Positions 1 through 8,794 of a stretch of DNA of 64,000 bases are shown one piece after another. The notes below the pieces were generated by a model. That model ran no database searches, was not told the DNA's origin, and saw only the letters and a program-made list of their open reading frames with translations. Made by a program: the position numbers and the translations under genes. This DNA comes from Methylovorus sp. MM2. GTDB lineage: Bacteria > Pseudomonadota > Gammaproteobacteria > Burkholderiales > Methylophilaceae. The stretch's first letter is position 1; each line of letters starts with the position of its first letter. The stretch covers positions 372,001-436,000 of the forward strand of contig NZ_LXUF01000011.1 of assembly GCF_001648895.1 (NCBI RefSeq), in the 5' to 3' direction.

Positions 1-168
1 ACGCGTCATCACACGACGCGCGGCCTCAATCTGGCGAGCAGTCAAACGACCGCGACCAATTGCCTTAAGGCCATATTCACCAAAACTCACTTTATTACCC
101 GTAGTTGCAATGCCCTTGTTACGGCCTTTTTGCATCTTACGATATTTTTGTCTAGCTGGCTGTAGCAT
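1..168 (-). CDS. rplP: 50S ribosomal protein L16 (5' part, runs off the window)
   Basis: Ribosomal protein L16 of the large subunit, needed for assembly of the peptidyl transferase and A-site region. Only the first 56 codons are present; the rest lies to the left of the window. Translation from the ATG at 168 begins [19 protein letters not shown] and continues with the [10 protein letters not shown] segment, the standard L16 start. The start lies inside the end of rpsC, a 17-base overlap, so translational coupling with S3 is likely. Member of the S10 operon. Confidence 0.95.
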   Translation of the reverse strand, partial: MLQPARQKYRKMQKGRNKGIATTGNKVSFGEYGLKAIGRGRLTARQIEAARRVMTR

Positions 169-868
169 TTTTCGCCCCTGACTTTCTTGCTTTTTTCTCT
201 GGCTCGGCAGCTATTGCAGCAACAGGTTGTTCACCTTTACCAGCAAATACCTCACCCTTAAATACCCAAACTTTAATACCGATAATGCCGTATGTCGTTT
301 GCGCTTCAGCAACACCATAATCGATATCAGCACGCAACGTATGTAGTGGCACACGACCTTCGCGATACCATTCTGTACGTGCAATTTCGATACCATTCAA
401 ACGACCTGAGCTCATGATCTTGATACCTTGAGCACCAAGACGCATTGCATTTTGCATTGCGCGCTTCATGGCGCGACGGAACATCACACGTTTCTCAAGC
501 TGTTGCGCGATACTTTCAGCAATCAATGTCGCATCGATTTCAGGCTTACGCACTTCTTCGATGTTCAGATGTACTGGCACACCCATCAGACCTTGCAGGG
601 TAGAGCGTAAGGATTCGATATCCTCACCCTTTTTACCAATCACAACACCAGGACGTGCACTATAAATAGTGATCTTGGCATTCTTTGCAGGGCGCTCAAT
701 GATGATACGGCTCACGGCTGCATGAGAAAGTTTCTTCTTGAGGAATGTACGGACCTTGATGTCGCCACTCAACATTGAAGGAAAGTTTTTGCTGTTTGAA
801 TACCAACGAGATAACCAATTTTTCTGGACACTCAGACGGAAACCAAACGGATGTATTTTCTGACCCAT
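152..868 (-). CDS. rpsC: 30S ribosomal protein S3
   Basis: Ribosomal protein S3 (238 aa) of the small-subunit head; it lines the mRNA entry channel. The start [12 protein letters not shown] is diagnostic. A KH domain covers roughly residues 40-110, with its GxxG loop as GKKG at 78-81. A C-terminal S3 domain follows, then a short basic and alanine-rich tail that varies between species. Sits between rplV and rplP in the S10 operon and overlaps the rplP start by 17 bases. Confidence 0.97.
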   Translation of the reverse strand: MGQKIHPFGFRLSVQKNWLSRWYSNSKNFPSMLSGDIKVRTFLKKKLSHAAVSRIIIERPAKNAKITIYSARPGVVIGKKGEDIESLRSTLQGLMGVPVHLNIEEVRKPEIDATLIAESIAQQLEKRVMFRRAMKRAMQNAMRLGAQGIKIMSSGRLNGIEIARTEWYREGRVPLHTLRADIDYGVAEAQTTYGIIGIKVWVFKGEVFAGKGEQPVAAIAAEPEKKARKSGAKNATAS

Positions 869-878
869 ATCGATTCCT

Positions 879-1214
879 TTAGTTACCGACAGTCACAGTG
901 ATGTGACTGGTTGGTTTAATAATCTTGCCTGCACGACCTTTAGCACGGGCACGAATACGCTTAAGCACGATACCTTTATCAACATAGATTGAAATCACTT
1001 TCAACTCATCGATATCAGCACCTTCGTTATGCTCGGCATTGGCAATCGCAGACTCAACAACTTTCTTGATAATCTCAGCACCTTTTTTAGGTGAGAAATT
1101 CAAGATGTTGAGCGCAAAATCCACTTTTTTACCGCGCACCAAGTCAGCAACTAAACGGGCTTTTTGTGGCGACAGATGAACACCTTTTAACACTGCAGAT
1201 ACTTGCATCGTCAT
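879..1214 (-). CDS. rplV: 50S ribosomal protein L22
   Basis: Ribosomal protein L22 (111 aa), an early assembly protein whose hairpin lines the nascent peptide exit tunnel. Recognisable segments are [19 protein letters not shown] near the N-terminus and the beta-hairpin region around [13 protein letters not shown] near the C-terminus. Length is typical. Lies 4 bases downstream of rpsS and 10 bases upstream of rpsC in the S10 operon. The intact hairpin shows no obvious macrolide-resistance type deletion. Confidence 0.97.
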   Translation of the reverse strand: MTMQVSAVLKGVHLSPQKARLVADLVRGKKVDFALNILNFSPKKGAEIIKKVVESAIANAEHNEGADIDELKVISIYVDKGIVLKRIRARAKGRAGKIIKPTSHITVTVGN

Positions 1215-1218
1215 ACTC

Positions 1219-1494
1219 CTACTTCTTAGCCTTTTTATCGGCTGCGTGACCCTTGAAAGTACGAGTCAATGCAAATTCGCCGAGTTTGTGGCCAACCATG
1301 TTTTCTGAAATCAGTACAGGCACATGCTGTCTGCCGTTGTGTATTGCAATGGTCAAACCGATGAAGTCAGGCAGGATAGTAGAACGACGTGACCAAGTCT
1401 TGATCGGCTTACGATCACGATTTGCAGATGCCACTTCTACTTTTTTTGCCAAATGACCATCAATGAATGGACCTTTTTTAATTGAACGTGCCAT
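1219..1494 (-). CDS. rpsS: 30S ribosomal protein S19
   Basis: Ribosomal protein S19 (91 aa), which pairs with S13 in the small-subunit head. The start [15 protein letters not shown] and the central [16 protein letters not shown] segment are family hallmarks, and the C-terminus has the [10 protein letters not shown] motif. Five bases separate it from rplB upstream. Member of the S10 operon. Confidence 0.97.
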   Translation of the reverse strand: MARSIKKGPFIDGHLAKKVEVASANRDRKPIKTWSRRSTILPDFIGLTIAIHNGRQHVPVLISENMVGHKLGEFALTRTFKGHAADKKAKK

Positions 1495-1499
1495 ATCGA

Positions 1500-2333
1500 T
1501 TACCTCTTATTCGCTGGACGACGAGCGACGCGCATATTATCGGTACGCTTGTTACGACGTGTACGGTAACCCTTAGTAGGCGTACCCCATGGGCTAACAG
1601 GGTTCATACCTGCAGCAGTCTTACCTTCACCACCACCGTGCGGGTGATCTACCGGGTTCATCACCACACCGCGAACGGTTGGGCGAACACCACGCCAGCG
1701 CATCGCACCAGCTTTACCGATAGAGCGCAATGAATGCTCTTCATTACCGACTTCACCGATGGTTGCTTTGCAATCAACGTGTACGCGACGCACTTCACCA
1801 GAACGCAAACGCAACTGAGCATAGCTGCCTTCACGCGCAAGCAACTGAACTGAAGTACCAGCAGAACGCGCAATTTGCGCACCCTTACCTGGTTGCAATT
1901 CGATGCAGTGGATCGTGCTACCGACAGGAATATTGCGCAAAGGCAATGCATTACCTGCTTTGATCGGTGCATCAGAACCGCTTACCAATTGCGCACCAGC
2001 AGCTATGCCGCGTGGAGCGATGATGTAACGACGCTCACCATCCGCATAAACCAGCAATGCAATATGTGCGCTACGGTTTGGATCGTATTCAATATGCTCA
2101 ACTTTAGCTGGAATACCATCTTTATTACGGCGGAAATCCACCAGACGATAATGCTGCTTATGACCGCCACCTTGGTGACGAATCGTGATGTGACCATTAT
2201 GGTTACGGCCAGCCTTTTTGCTTTGCTTTTCTAGCAAAGGCGCATGAGGCTTACCTTTGTACAGATCCGGTGTAACAACTTTCACTACGGCGCGGCGGCC
2301 AGGTGAAGTTGGCTTTACTTTAATTAGTGCCAT
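1500..2333 (-). CDS. rplB: 50S ribosomal protein L2
   Basis: Ribosomal protein L2 (277 aa), one of the most conserved large-subunit proteins, needed for subunit association and peptidyl transferase activity. It starts [19 protein letters not shown] and carries the [10 protein letters not shown] motif; the conserved histidine-glycine stretch is at about residues 230-235. Length matches the usual 274-277 aa. Lies 8 bases after rplW in the S10 operon. Confidence 0.97.
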   Translation of the reverse strand: MALIKVKPTSPGRRAVVKVVTPDLYKGKPHAPLLEKQSKKAGRNHNGHITIRHQGGGHKQHYRLVDFRRNKDGIPAKVEHIEYDPNRSAHIALLVYADGERRYIIAPRGIAAGAQLVSGSDAPIKAGNALPLRNIPVGSTIHCIELQPGKGAQIARSAGTSVQLLAREGSYAQLRLRSGEVRRVHVDCKATIGEVGNEEHSLRSIGKAGAMRWRGVRPTVRGVVMNPVDHPHGGGEGKTAAGMNPVSPWGTPTKGYRTRRNKRTDNMRVARRPANKR

Positions 2334-2341
2334 GATTTCTC

Positions 2342-2662
2342 CTATTCGCCTGCTGCAAAGTTGATTTCTTGACCTGGCTTCAAGCTCACATAAGCTTTCT
2401 TCCAGTCCTTACGGCGACCTAGAACACGGCCAGCACGTTTTACCTTACCCTTAACGTTAGCAACGGTAACGGCATCCACTTCAACCTTAAACACCAACTC
2501 AACCGCTGCCTTGATTTCAAGCTTAGTAGCATCAGTGCGCACTTTAAATGCGATCTGCTGATTCTTATCGGCGATACGAGTAGCTTTTTCAGTGATCTGT
2601 GGCGCAAGAATGACTTGCAACAAACGATCTTGAGTCGCTATCAGATTTTGATTTGTGCTCAT
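2342..2662 (-). CDS. rplW: 50S ribosomal protein L23
   Basis: Ribosomal protein L23 (106 aa) at the polypeptide exit site, where trigger factor and SRP dock. The [18 protein letters not shown] segment and the [23 protein letters not shown] segment are typical. The start ATG overlaps the rplD stop by four bases (ATGA), which suggests translational coupling. Slightly longer at the N-terminus than the E. coli protein because of a short polar leader; a start at an internal codon cannot be excluded. Confidence 0.95.
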   Translation of the reverse strand: MSTNQNLIATQDRLLQVILAPQITEKATRIADKNQQIAFKVRTDATKLEIKAAVELVFKVEVDAVTVANVKGKVKRAGRVLGRRKDWKKAYVSLKPGQEINFAAGE

Positions 2663-3285
2663 GCTAGCAACTCCTCAAGTTTTTTAACCGCACCCTTGGT
2701 AGCAATAACATTAGCAAAACGCACCAAGCTGACAGGGTCAACATATTGCGCTTCCAACACTAATACATGCGGCAAGTTACGTGAAGACAAGTAGAGATTC
2801 TCATCGAAAGTGTCAGTCAACACCAACACACCTTCGGCATAACCAAAACCTTTGATCTTTTCAACCAACACCTTAGTTTTTGGTGAGTCTACTGTGAACT
2901 CTTCTACAACACTCAGACGATCCTGACGAACAAGCTCAGAAAGGATAGAACGAATACCAGCACGGTAAGCCTTACGATTTACCTTATGGCTGAAATTTTC
3001 ATCTGGGCTATTTGGGAAAGCGCGACCGCCTCCACGCCAGATCGGACTTGAGCTCATACCAGCACGTGCACGGCCAGTACCTTTTTGGTTCCATGGCTTG
3101 TGCGTCGTATGGCTAACATTGCCACGACCTAATTGGGCGCGTGTAGCAGTGCGCGCATTTGCTTGATAAGCAACAACCACTTGGTGAACTAGCGCCTCAT
3201 TGAATTCACGACCGAACGTGATTTCAGAAACCTCTAGACCGCTCTTAGCTGGCTTACCGTTTTTATCAATTAATTTAAGTTCCAT
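2659..3285 (-). CDS. rplD: 50S ribosomal protein L4
   Basis: Ribosomal protein L4 (208 aa), a tunnel protein that in enterobacteria also autoregulates the S10 operon. The basic loop [25 protein letters not shown], split here for length (GTGRARAG then SPIWRGGG), is the family signature at about residues 65-90. It overlaps rplC by one base and rplW by four bases. There is little room for an E. coli-style S10 leader in front of rplC; the rpsJ-rplC gap holds a promoter instead. Confidence 0.97.
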   Translation of the reverse strand: MELKLIDKNGKPAKSGLEVSEITFGREFNEALVHQVVVAYQANARTATRAQLGRGNVSHTTHKPWNQKGTGRARAGMSSSPIWRGGGRAFPNSPDENFSHKVNRKAYRAGIRSILSELVRQDRLSVVEEFTVDSPKTKVLVEKIKGFGYAEGVLVLTDTFDENLYLSSRNLPHVLVLEAQYVDPVSLVRFANVIATKGAVKKLEELLA

Positions 3286-3929
3286 TATGCGCTCGCTTTC
3301 ACGGCAGGACGCACAACAACGTCACCGCCCTTGGAACCAGGTACAGCACCCTTGATCAGAAGAAGGTTGCGCTCAACATCAACGCGAACGATCTCTAAGT
3401 TCTGTACGGTAGTTTTAATAGCGCCCAAATGGCCAGGCATACGCTTACCAGGGAATACTCGACCCGGATCTTGCGCCATACCGATAGAACCAGGCACGTT
3501 ATGTGACCTAGAGTTACCATGGGATGCACGATTTGAGCTGAAGTTGTGGCGCTTGATCGCACCAGCAAAACCCTTACCGATTGAAGTACCAGTGACGTCA
3601 ACGATTTGACCTGCCTGGAATATTTCAACAGTAACATTAGATCCAGCTGCGTAGTTTGCAGCATCACCTTCAGCAACTTGAAATTCTTTGCTACCTGAAC
3701 CAGCCACAGCACCAGCTTTGGCATAATGCCCAGCAAGCGCCTTATTAACACGGCTAGCACGGCGTTCGCCATGCGTCAGTTGAAGGCTTGAATAGCCATC
3801 ACTTGCAAGTGTTTTGACCTGCGTCACACGGTTTGGCACAACTTCCAACACTGTTACTGGAATGCTTTCGCCTTCATCAGTAAAAATGCGGGTCATACCC
3901 ACCTTGCGACCAATAAGCCCTAAGCTCAT
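3285..3929 (-). CDS. rplC: 50S ribosomal protein L3
   Basis: Ribosomal protein L3 (214 aa with this start), an assembly initiator near the peptidyl transferase centre. I chose the ATG at 3929, giving [16 protein letters not shown], over an ATG two codons upstream because this is the conserved family start. The spacing to an AAGGAAA-like site also fits. The GKRMPGHLG motif near residue 160 and the [14 protein letters not shown] segment carrying the conserved methylated-glutamine region are visible. First gene after the promoter at 3997-4025. Confidence 0.96.
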   Translation of the reverse strand: MSLGLIGRKVGMTRIFTDEGESIPVTVLEVVPNRVTQVKTLASDGYSSLQLTHGERRASRVNKALAGHYAKAGAVAGSGSKEFQVAEGDAANYAAGSNVTVEIFQAGQIVDVTGTSIGKGFAGAIKRHNFSSNRASHGNSRSHNVPGSIGMAQDPGRVFPGKRMPGHLGAIKTTVQNLEIVRVDVERNLLLIKGAVPGSKGGDVVVRPAVKASA

Positions 3930-3996
3930 GATCATTTCCTTATAATAATTAAAGGGCCGATTACAATTGACCGACCTGTTTTCATGCGAGGGGCGG

Positions 3997-4025
3997 ATTA
4001 TACCGAACCCTCAATATTTTTACAA
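3997..4025 (-). promoter_or_regulatory. Sigma70-like promoter for the rplC gene group
   Basis: Read on the minus strand, a TTGTAA box (4020-4025) is followed by a 17-base spacer and a perfect TATAAT (3997-4002). A GC-rich discriminator follows, as at growth-regulated ribosomal promoters. It lies in the 119-base gap between rpsJ and rplC, so rplC onward can be transcribed independently of rpsJ and the str group. The match is read directly; activity is inferred. Confidence 0.7.
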
Positions 4026-4048
4026 CTTATCTTTTATAACTTAACTAC

Positions 4049-4357
4049 TTACAGCTTGATTTCTACATCCACACCAGCTGGAAGATCCAACTTCATCAAG
4101 GCATCGACAGTCTTATCAGTAGGATCTACGATATCCATCAGACGCTGATGGGTACGAATCTCGAACTGATCACGAGAAGTTTTATTCACGTGCGGTGAAC
4201 GCAAAATGTCAAAACGTTCGATACGTGTTGGCAAAGGCACCGGACCTTTAACAACAGCGCCTGTGCGCTTTGCAGTTTCTACGATTTCCAAAGCTGACTG
4301 ATCGATCAAACGATAGTCAAATGCCTTAAGACGAATACGGATTTTTTGAGCTGCCAT
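4049..4357 (-). CDS. rpsJ: 30S ribosomal protein S10 / NusE
   Basis: Ribosomal protein S10 (102 aa), which is also the NusE transcription antitermination factor that contacts NusB and NusG. Family signatures are [15 protein letters not shown] at the start, [10 protein letters not shown] in the middle and [15 protein letters not shown]. Length is normal. It sits between a tuf copy and rplC, the common betaproteobacterial fusion of str and S10 operons, with a hairpin upstream at 4381-4407 and a promoter downstream. Confidence 0.97.
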   Translation of the reverse strand: MAAQKIRIRLKAFDYRLIDQSALEIVETAKRTGAVVKGPVPLPTRIERFDILRSPHVNKTSRDQFEIRTHQRLMDIVDPTDKTVDALMKLDLPAGVDVEIKL

Positions 4358-4380
4358 TTTACTTTTCCTTAAAGAGCGAA

Positions 4381-4407
4381 ACGGCAGGTGTAAGAACCAC
4401 CTGCCGT
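4381..4407 (-). terminator. Hairpin between tuf and rpsJ (weak terminator or attenuator)
   Basis: A nine-base perfect stem, CGGCAGGTG (4382-4390) pairing with CACCTGCCG (4398-4406), has a seven-base loop and one further A-T pair. On the minus strand only three T residues follow, so full rho-independent termination is doubtful. It may thin transcription from str into rpsJ or act as an mRNA processing or stability element. Confidence 0.5.
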
Positions 4408-4425
4408 TTTAAGTTTAACTACTAT

Positions 4426-5616
4426 TTATTCAATAATTTTAGCGACGACACCGGCACCGACGGTACGACCACCTTCACGGATAGCGAAGCGTAAGCCGTC
4501 TTCCATGGCGATAGGCGCAATCAATGCAACAGTGATGGATACGTTATCACCTGGCATCACCATTTCTGTACCTGCTGGCAATTCAACTGCGCCAGTCACG
4601 TCTGTGGTACGGAAATAGAATTGTGGGCGGTAGCCGTTGAAGAATGGTGTATGACGACCACCTTCATCTTTACCTAACACGTAGATCTCAGCTGCGAACT
4701 TGGTATGTGGCTTGATTGAACCTGACTTAGCCAATACTTGACCACGCTCAACTTCTTCACGTTTAGTACCACGTAGCAACACGCCAACGTTGTCACCTGC
4801 TTGACCTTGGTCAAGTAACTTACGGAACATTTCAACGCCAGTACATGTTGTCTTGAGGGTTGGCTTGATACCAACGATTTCGATTTCATCACCAACCTTA
4901 ACGATACCGCGTTCGATACGGCCAGTTACTACAGTACCGCGACCTGAGATCGAGAATACGTCTTCTACTGGCATCAGGAATGCGCCGTCGATTGCGCGTT
5001 CTGGTGTTGGGATGTAGCTGTCTAGTGCGTCAGCTAGTTTGAAGATTGATGGTTCGCCGATTTCAGATTGGTCGCCTTCAAGGGCAAGCTTAGCTGAACC
5101 GTGTACGATCGGAGTGTCATCACCCGGGAAATCGTATTTAGAAAGCAACTCACGCACTTCCATTTCTACGAGCTCTAATAGTTCTGCGTCATCGACCATG
5201 TCTGCCTTGTTCAGGAACACGACGATGTATGGAACACCAACTTGGCGAGCCAAGAGGATGTGTTCACGTGTTTGGGGCATAGGACCGTCAGCTGCGGAGC
5301 AAACTAGGATCGCGCCGTCCATTTGAGCAGCGCCAGTGATCATGTTCTTGACATAATCGGCGTGGCCTGGACAGTCAACGTGTGCGTAGTGACGTGCGGC
5401 TGTTTCGTATTCAACGTGAGCGGTATTGATGGTAATACCACGTGCCTTTTCTTCTGGGGCTGCGTCAATGTCTGCATATCCCTTAGCTTCACCACCGAAC
5501 TTCTTTGAAAGAATCGTCGTGATCGCCGCTGTTAGCGTGGTCTTGCCATGGTCAACGTGACCAATCGTACCTACGTTTACGTGCGGCTTCGTCCGCTCAA
5601 ATTTACCTTTTGCCAT
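4426..5616 (-). CDS. tuf: Elongation factor Tu (str-operon copy)
   Basis: Elongation factor Tu (396 aa), the GTPase that delivers aminoacyl-tRNA to the ribosome. The P-loop GHVDHGKT is at residues 19-26. The DCPGHADY and NKADMVDD GTPase motifs follow, then two beta-barrel domains. Third gene after rpsG and fusA in the str group. The protein is identical to the copy at 20947-22137. I saw no nucleotide difference within the frame on reading, whereas the flanks differ at once, a pattern of ongoing gene conversion. Confidence 0.98.
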   Translation of the reverse strand: MAKGKFERTKPHVNVGTIGHVDHGKTTLTAAITTILSKKFGGEAKGYADIDAAPEEKARGITINTAHVEYETAARHYAHVDCPGHADYVKNMITGAAQMDGAILVCSAADGPMPQTREHILLARQVGVPYIVVFLNKADMVDDAELLELVEMEVRELLSKYDFPGDDTPIVHGSAKLALEGDQSEIGEPSIFKLADALDSYIPTPERAIDGAFLMPVEDVFSISGRGTVVTGRIERGIVKVGDEIEIVGIKPTLKTTCTGVEMFRKLLDQGQAGDNVGVLLRGTKREEVERGQVLAKSGSIKPHTKFAAEIYVLGKDEGGRHTPFFNGYRPQFYFRTTDVTGAVELPAGTEMVMPGDNVSITVALIAPIAMEDGLRFAIREGGRTVGAGVVAKIIE

Positions 5617-5676
5617 GATTGCTTTCCTTTATTAATCTAACTTAACAGTAAGTTTAGAATGTATTAGCGTTAGTGT

Positions 5677-7767
5677 TTATTTCTTGTTAATGATGGCTTC
5701 TGCCACGTTTCTTGGTGCTTCAGAGTAATGCTTGAATTCCATGCTGTAGCTAGCACGGCCTTGTGACAAGGAACGTACAACAGTTGAGTAACCAAACATC
5801 TCAGCAAGCGGCACTTCAGCGCGAATCACCTTACCACTCGCGTTATCTTCCATACCTTGAATCATGCCACGACGTGAAGACAAGTCACCCATTACATCAC
5901 CCATGTAATCTTCAGGCGTTTCAACTTCAACAGCCATCATAGGCTCAAGAAGAATTGGATCCGCCTTACGCATACCATCTTTGAAACCAATCGAAGCCGC
6001 CATTTTAAATGCATTTTCATTGGAGTCGACATCATGGTAAGAACCATCGAACAATGTAACTTTTACGTCAACAACTGGGAAACCAGCCAATACACCACTA
6101 GGAATGGTCTCTCTCAAACCTTTCTCAACCGCAGGAATGAATTCGCGAGGCACAGTACCGCCCTTGATTTGATCAACGAACTCAAAACCTTTACCAGGCT
6201 CATTTGGCTCCATGATCAACCAAACGTGACCATATTGGCCCTTACCACCTGATTGCTTAACGAACTTACCTTCAACTTCAACTTTCTTCTTGATGGCTTC
6301 ACGATAAGCAACTTGCGGAGCACCAACGTTAGCTTCAACGTTGAATTCACGCTTCATACGATCAACCAGAATCTCAAGGTGCAGCTCACCCATACCAGAA
6401 ATAATAGTCTGGTTTGTTTCTTCATCAGTGCGCACACGGAATGAAGGATCTTCTTGCGCCAAACGATTCAGGGCAATACCCATCTTCTCTTGGTCAGCTT
6501 TAGTTTTAGGCTCAACAGCAACGTGAATCACTGGCTCAGGGAATATCATGCGCTCAAGAATCACAATATTATCTGGGTCGCAAAGCGTATCGCCAGTAGT
6601 TGCATCCTTCAAACCCACAGCCGCAGCGATGTCGCCAGCGTGAACTTCTTTGATTTCTTCACGCTGGTTAGCATGCATCTGCAAGATACGGCCTAAGCGC
6701 TCTTTTTTACCCTTGATCGGGTTATAAACAGTGTCGCCAGAATTCACGACGCCAGAATAAACGCGGAAGAAAATAAGCTGACCTACAAACGGGTCAGTCA
6801 TGATCTTGAACGCAAGCGCGGAGAACTTCTCATTGTCAGCAGCTTTACGCTCAACGATCTTACCATCATCGTCCTCACCCTTAACCGGTGGAATATCTAA
6901 TGGAGATGGCAAGAAGTCGATCACGGCATCCAGCATACGCTGAACACCTTTGTTCTTGAACGCAGTACCGCACAGCATCGGCTGAATCTCGTTGGCGATC
7001 GTACGATCACGCAACGCTTTAATGATCTCAGCCTCAGAAAGATCGCCCTCTTCCAAGTATTTATTCATGAGCTCTTCGTTAGCTTCTGCAGCCACTTCAA
7101 GCATATTCTCGCGCCACTTACCAGCTTCCGCAGCTAGGTCAGCAGGGATGTCTTCGTAAGTGAACTTAGTACCCTGGCTAGCCTCATCCCAGAAGATGGC
7201 TTTCATCTTGATCAGATCGACCACACCCTTGAATGTATCTTCGGCGCCAATAGGAATAACAACAGGCACAGGGTTAGCTCTTAGGCGAGCCTTTAGCTGC
7301 TCATATACCTTGAAGAAGTTGGCACCAGTACGGTCCATCTTGTTGATAAATGCCAAACGAGGCACTTTATATTTGTTAGCCTGACGCCACACAGTCTCAG
7401 ACTGAGGCTGCACGCCGCCCACAGCACAGTACACCATACATGCGCCATCAAGCACACGCATAGAGCGCTCAACTTCAATCGTAAAGTCAACGTGACCTGG
7501 GGTATCAATAATGTTGATACGGTGCTCAGGATAGTTACCGGCCATACCCTTCCAGAACGCAGTCGTCGCAGCAGAAGTGATCGTGATACCACGCTCTTGC
7601 TCTTGCTCCATCCAGTCCATGGTAGCAGCGCCATCATGCACTTCACCAATTTTATGGTTTACACCGGTATAGAAAAGAATACGTTCAGTTGTCGTCGTTT
7701 TACCGGCGTCAATGTGCGCACTAATACCAATGTTACGATAGCGTTCAATAGGGGTTTTACGAGCCAC
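5677..7767 (-). CDS. fusA: Elongation factor G
   Basis: Elongation factor G (696 aa), the ribosomal translocase that also acts in ribosome recycling. The GTPase P-loop AHIDAGKT is at residues 17-24, DTPGHVDF and NKMDRTGA follow, and the remaining length fits domains II-V. It lies 32 bases downstream of rpsG and 60 bases upstream of tuf, the classic str order. Confidence 0.98.
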   Translation of the reverse strand: MARKTPIERYRNIGISAHIDAGKTTTTERILFYTGVNHKIGEVHDGAATMDWMEQEQERGITITSAATTAFWKGMAGNYPEHRINIIDTPGHVDFTIEVERSMRVLDGACMVYCAVGGVQPQSETVWRQANKYKVPRLAFINKMDRTGANFFKVYEQLKARLRANPVPVVIPIGAEDTFKGVVDLIKMKAIFWDEASQGTKFTYEDIPADLAAEAGKWRENMLEVAAEANEELMNKYLEEGDLSEAEIIKALRDRTIANEIQPMLCGTAFKNKGVQRMLDAVIDFLPSPLDIPPVKGEDDDGKIVERKAADNEKFSALAFKIMTDPFVGQLIFFRVYSGVVNSGDTVYNPIKGKKERLGRILQMHANQREEIKEVHAGDIAAAVGLKDATTGDTLCDPDNIVILERMIFPEPVIHVAVEPKTKADQEKMGIALNRLAQEDPSFRVRTDEETNQTIISGMGELHLEILVDRMKREFNVEANVGAPQVAYREAIKKKVEVEGKFVKQSGGKGQYGHVWLIMEPNEPGKGFEFVDQIKGGTVPREFIPAVEKGLRETIPSGVLAGFPVVDVKVTLFDGSYHDVDSNENAFKMAASIGFKDGMRKADPILLEPMMAVEVETPEDYMGDVMGDLSSRRGMIQGMEDNASGKVIRAEVPLAEMFGYSTVVRSLSQGRASYSMEFKHYSEAPRNVAEAIINKK

Positions 7768-7799
7768 AGCAAGTACCTTTACTTAAATTTCTTGATGAT

Positions 7800-8270
7800 T
7801 TAGAAGCGGAAATGCGAGAAGGCTTTATTAGCTTCTGCCATACGGTGAACTTCTTCACGCTTCTTCATTGCAGAACCGCGACCTTCTGAAGCCTCTACAA
7901 GCTCAGCAGCTAGGCGCAAGCCCATAGACTTTTCACCACGCTTACGGGCAGCATCACGCAACCAACGCATCGCCAAAGCGCTACGACGGCTTGGACGCAC
8001 TTCAACTGGCACTTGATAGTTAGCACCACCTACACGGCGGCTTTTAACTTCAACAACAGGGCGCAGATTGCTGATTGCCAGCGTAAATACTTCCAGCGCC
8101 TCTTTGCCACTCTTGCTTGTGACTTGATCGAACGCACCATAAAGGATACGCTCAGCAACTGACTTTTTACCGCCAGTCATCAGCACATTGATGAACTTCG
8201 ATACTTCCTGGCTTCCGAATTTTGGATCAGGCAGAATATCGCGCTTGGGAACTTCTCTACGTCTTGGCAT
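7800..8270 (-). CDS. rpsG: 30S ribosomal protein S7
   Basis: Ribosomal protein S7 (156 aa), the assembly initiator of the small-subunit head. The start [18 protein letters not shown] and the segment [17 protein letters not shown] are hallmarks; the C-terminus ends in the helical [13 protein letters not shown]. Second gene of the str group. In E. coli S7 is the autoregulator of this operon, but I did not identify its mRNA site here. Confidence 0.97.
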   Translation of the reverse strand: MPRRREVPKRDILPDPKFGSQEVSKFINVLMTGGKKSVAERILYGAFDQVTSKSGKEALEVFTLAISNLRPVVEVKSRRVGGANYQVPVEVRPSRRSALAMRWLRDAARKRGEKSMGLRLAAELVEASEGRGSAMKKREEVHRMAEANKAFSHFRF

Positions 8271-8306
8271 AGCTTTCTCGATTCTTTAACTTGTTAACAG
8301 CGCCAA

Positions 8307-8684
8307 TTAAGCTGCTTTAGGGCGCTTAGCACCATACTTGGAACGGGACTGCTTACGATCTTTCACGCCCGCAGTATCCAGGCTACCGCGCACCATGTGG
8401 TAACGCACACCCGGCAAATCCTTTACACGACCACCACGCAGAAGAACTACTGAGTGCTCCTGCAAGTTATGACCTTCACCGCCGATGTAGCTAATAACTT
8501 CATAGCCATTGGTCAGACGTACTTTTGCCACTTTACGCAAAGCCGAGTTAGGCTTCTTAGGCGTAGTCGTGTATACACGAGTACATACCCCACGTTTTTG
8601 TGGACAGCTTTCAAGAGCTGGGACCTTGCTCTTGGTTACTACTTTTTGGCGCGGCTTGCGCACTAATTGATTGATGGTTGGCAT
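8307..8684 (-). CDS. rpsL: 30S ribosomal protein S12
   Basis: Ribosomal protein S12 (125 aa) at the decoding centre. The start [14 protein letters not shown], the [16 protein letters not shown] loop and the [13 protein letters not shown] loop are clear. The lysines equivalent to Lys43 and Lys88 of E. coli are present, so it carries the streptomycin-sensitive residues. First gene of the str group, behind the promoter at 8755-8783. Its leader contains the rpoC-end hairpin. Confidence 0.97.
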   Translation of the reverse strand: MPTINQLVRKPRQKVVTKSKVPALESCPQKRGVCTRVYTTTPKKPNSALRKVAKVRLTNGYEVISYIGGEGHNLQEHSVVLLRGGRVKDLPGVRYHMVRGSLDTAGVKDRKQSRSKYGAKRPKAA

Positions 8685-8710
8685 AACCTTTAGCCTTTAT
8701 ATTTTAACCG

Positions 8711-8743
8711 CTAAAAATTACGGGATGGCGAATAGCCATCCCG
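8711..8743 (-). terminator. rpoC terminator hairpin, also in the str leader
   Basis: A perfect nine-base stem CGGGATGGC (8721-8729) / GCCATCCCG (8735-8743) with a five-base loop is followed on the minus strand by TAATTTTTAG. This looks like the rho-independent terminator of rpoBC. Because the str promoter at 8755-8783 lies upstream of it, str transcripts would start with the same hairpin within their first few bases. Confidence 0.7.
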
Positions 8744-8754
8744 GAAAACTTAGC

Positions 8755-8783
8755 ATTCTATTAAGCGTTGTATGTATTGTCAA
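8755..8783 (-). promoter_or_regulatory. Strong sigma70-like promoter for the str gene group
   Basis: On the minus strand a perfect TTGACA (8778-8783), a 17-base spacer and TAGAAT (8755-8760) form a near-consensus promoter. It lies right after the rpoC stop codon. Transcription would begin at about 8748-8750, just before the rpoC terminator hairpin, and read into rpsL. Confidence 0.78.
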
Positions 8784-8794
8784 GCTGCGTATTG

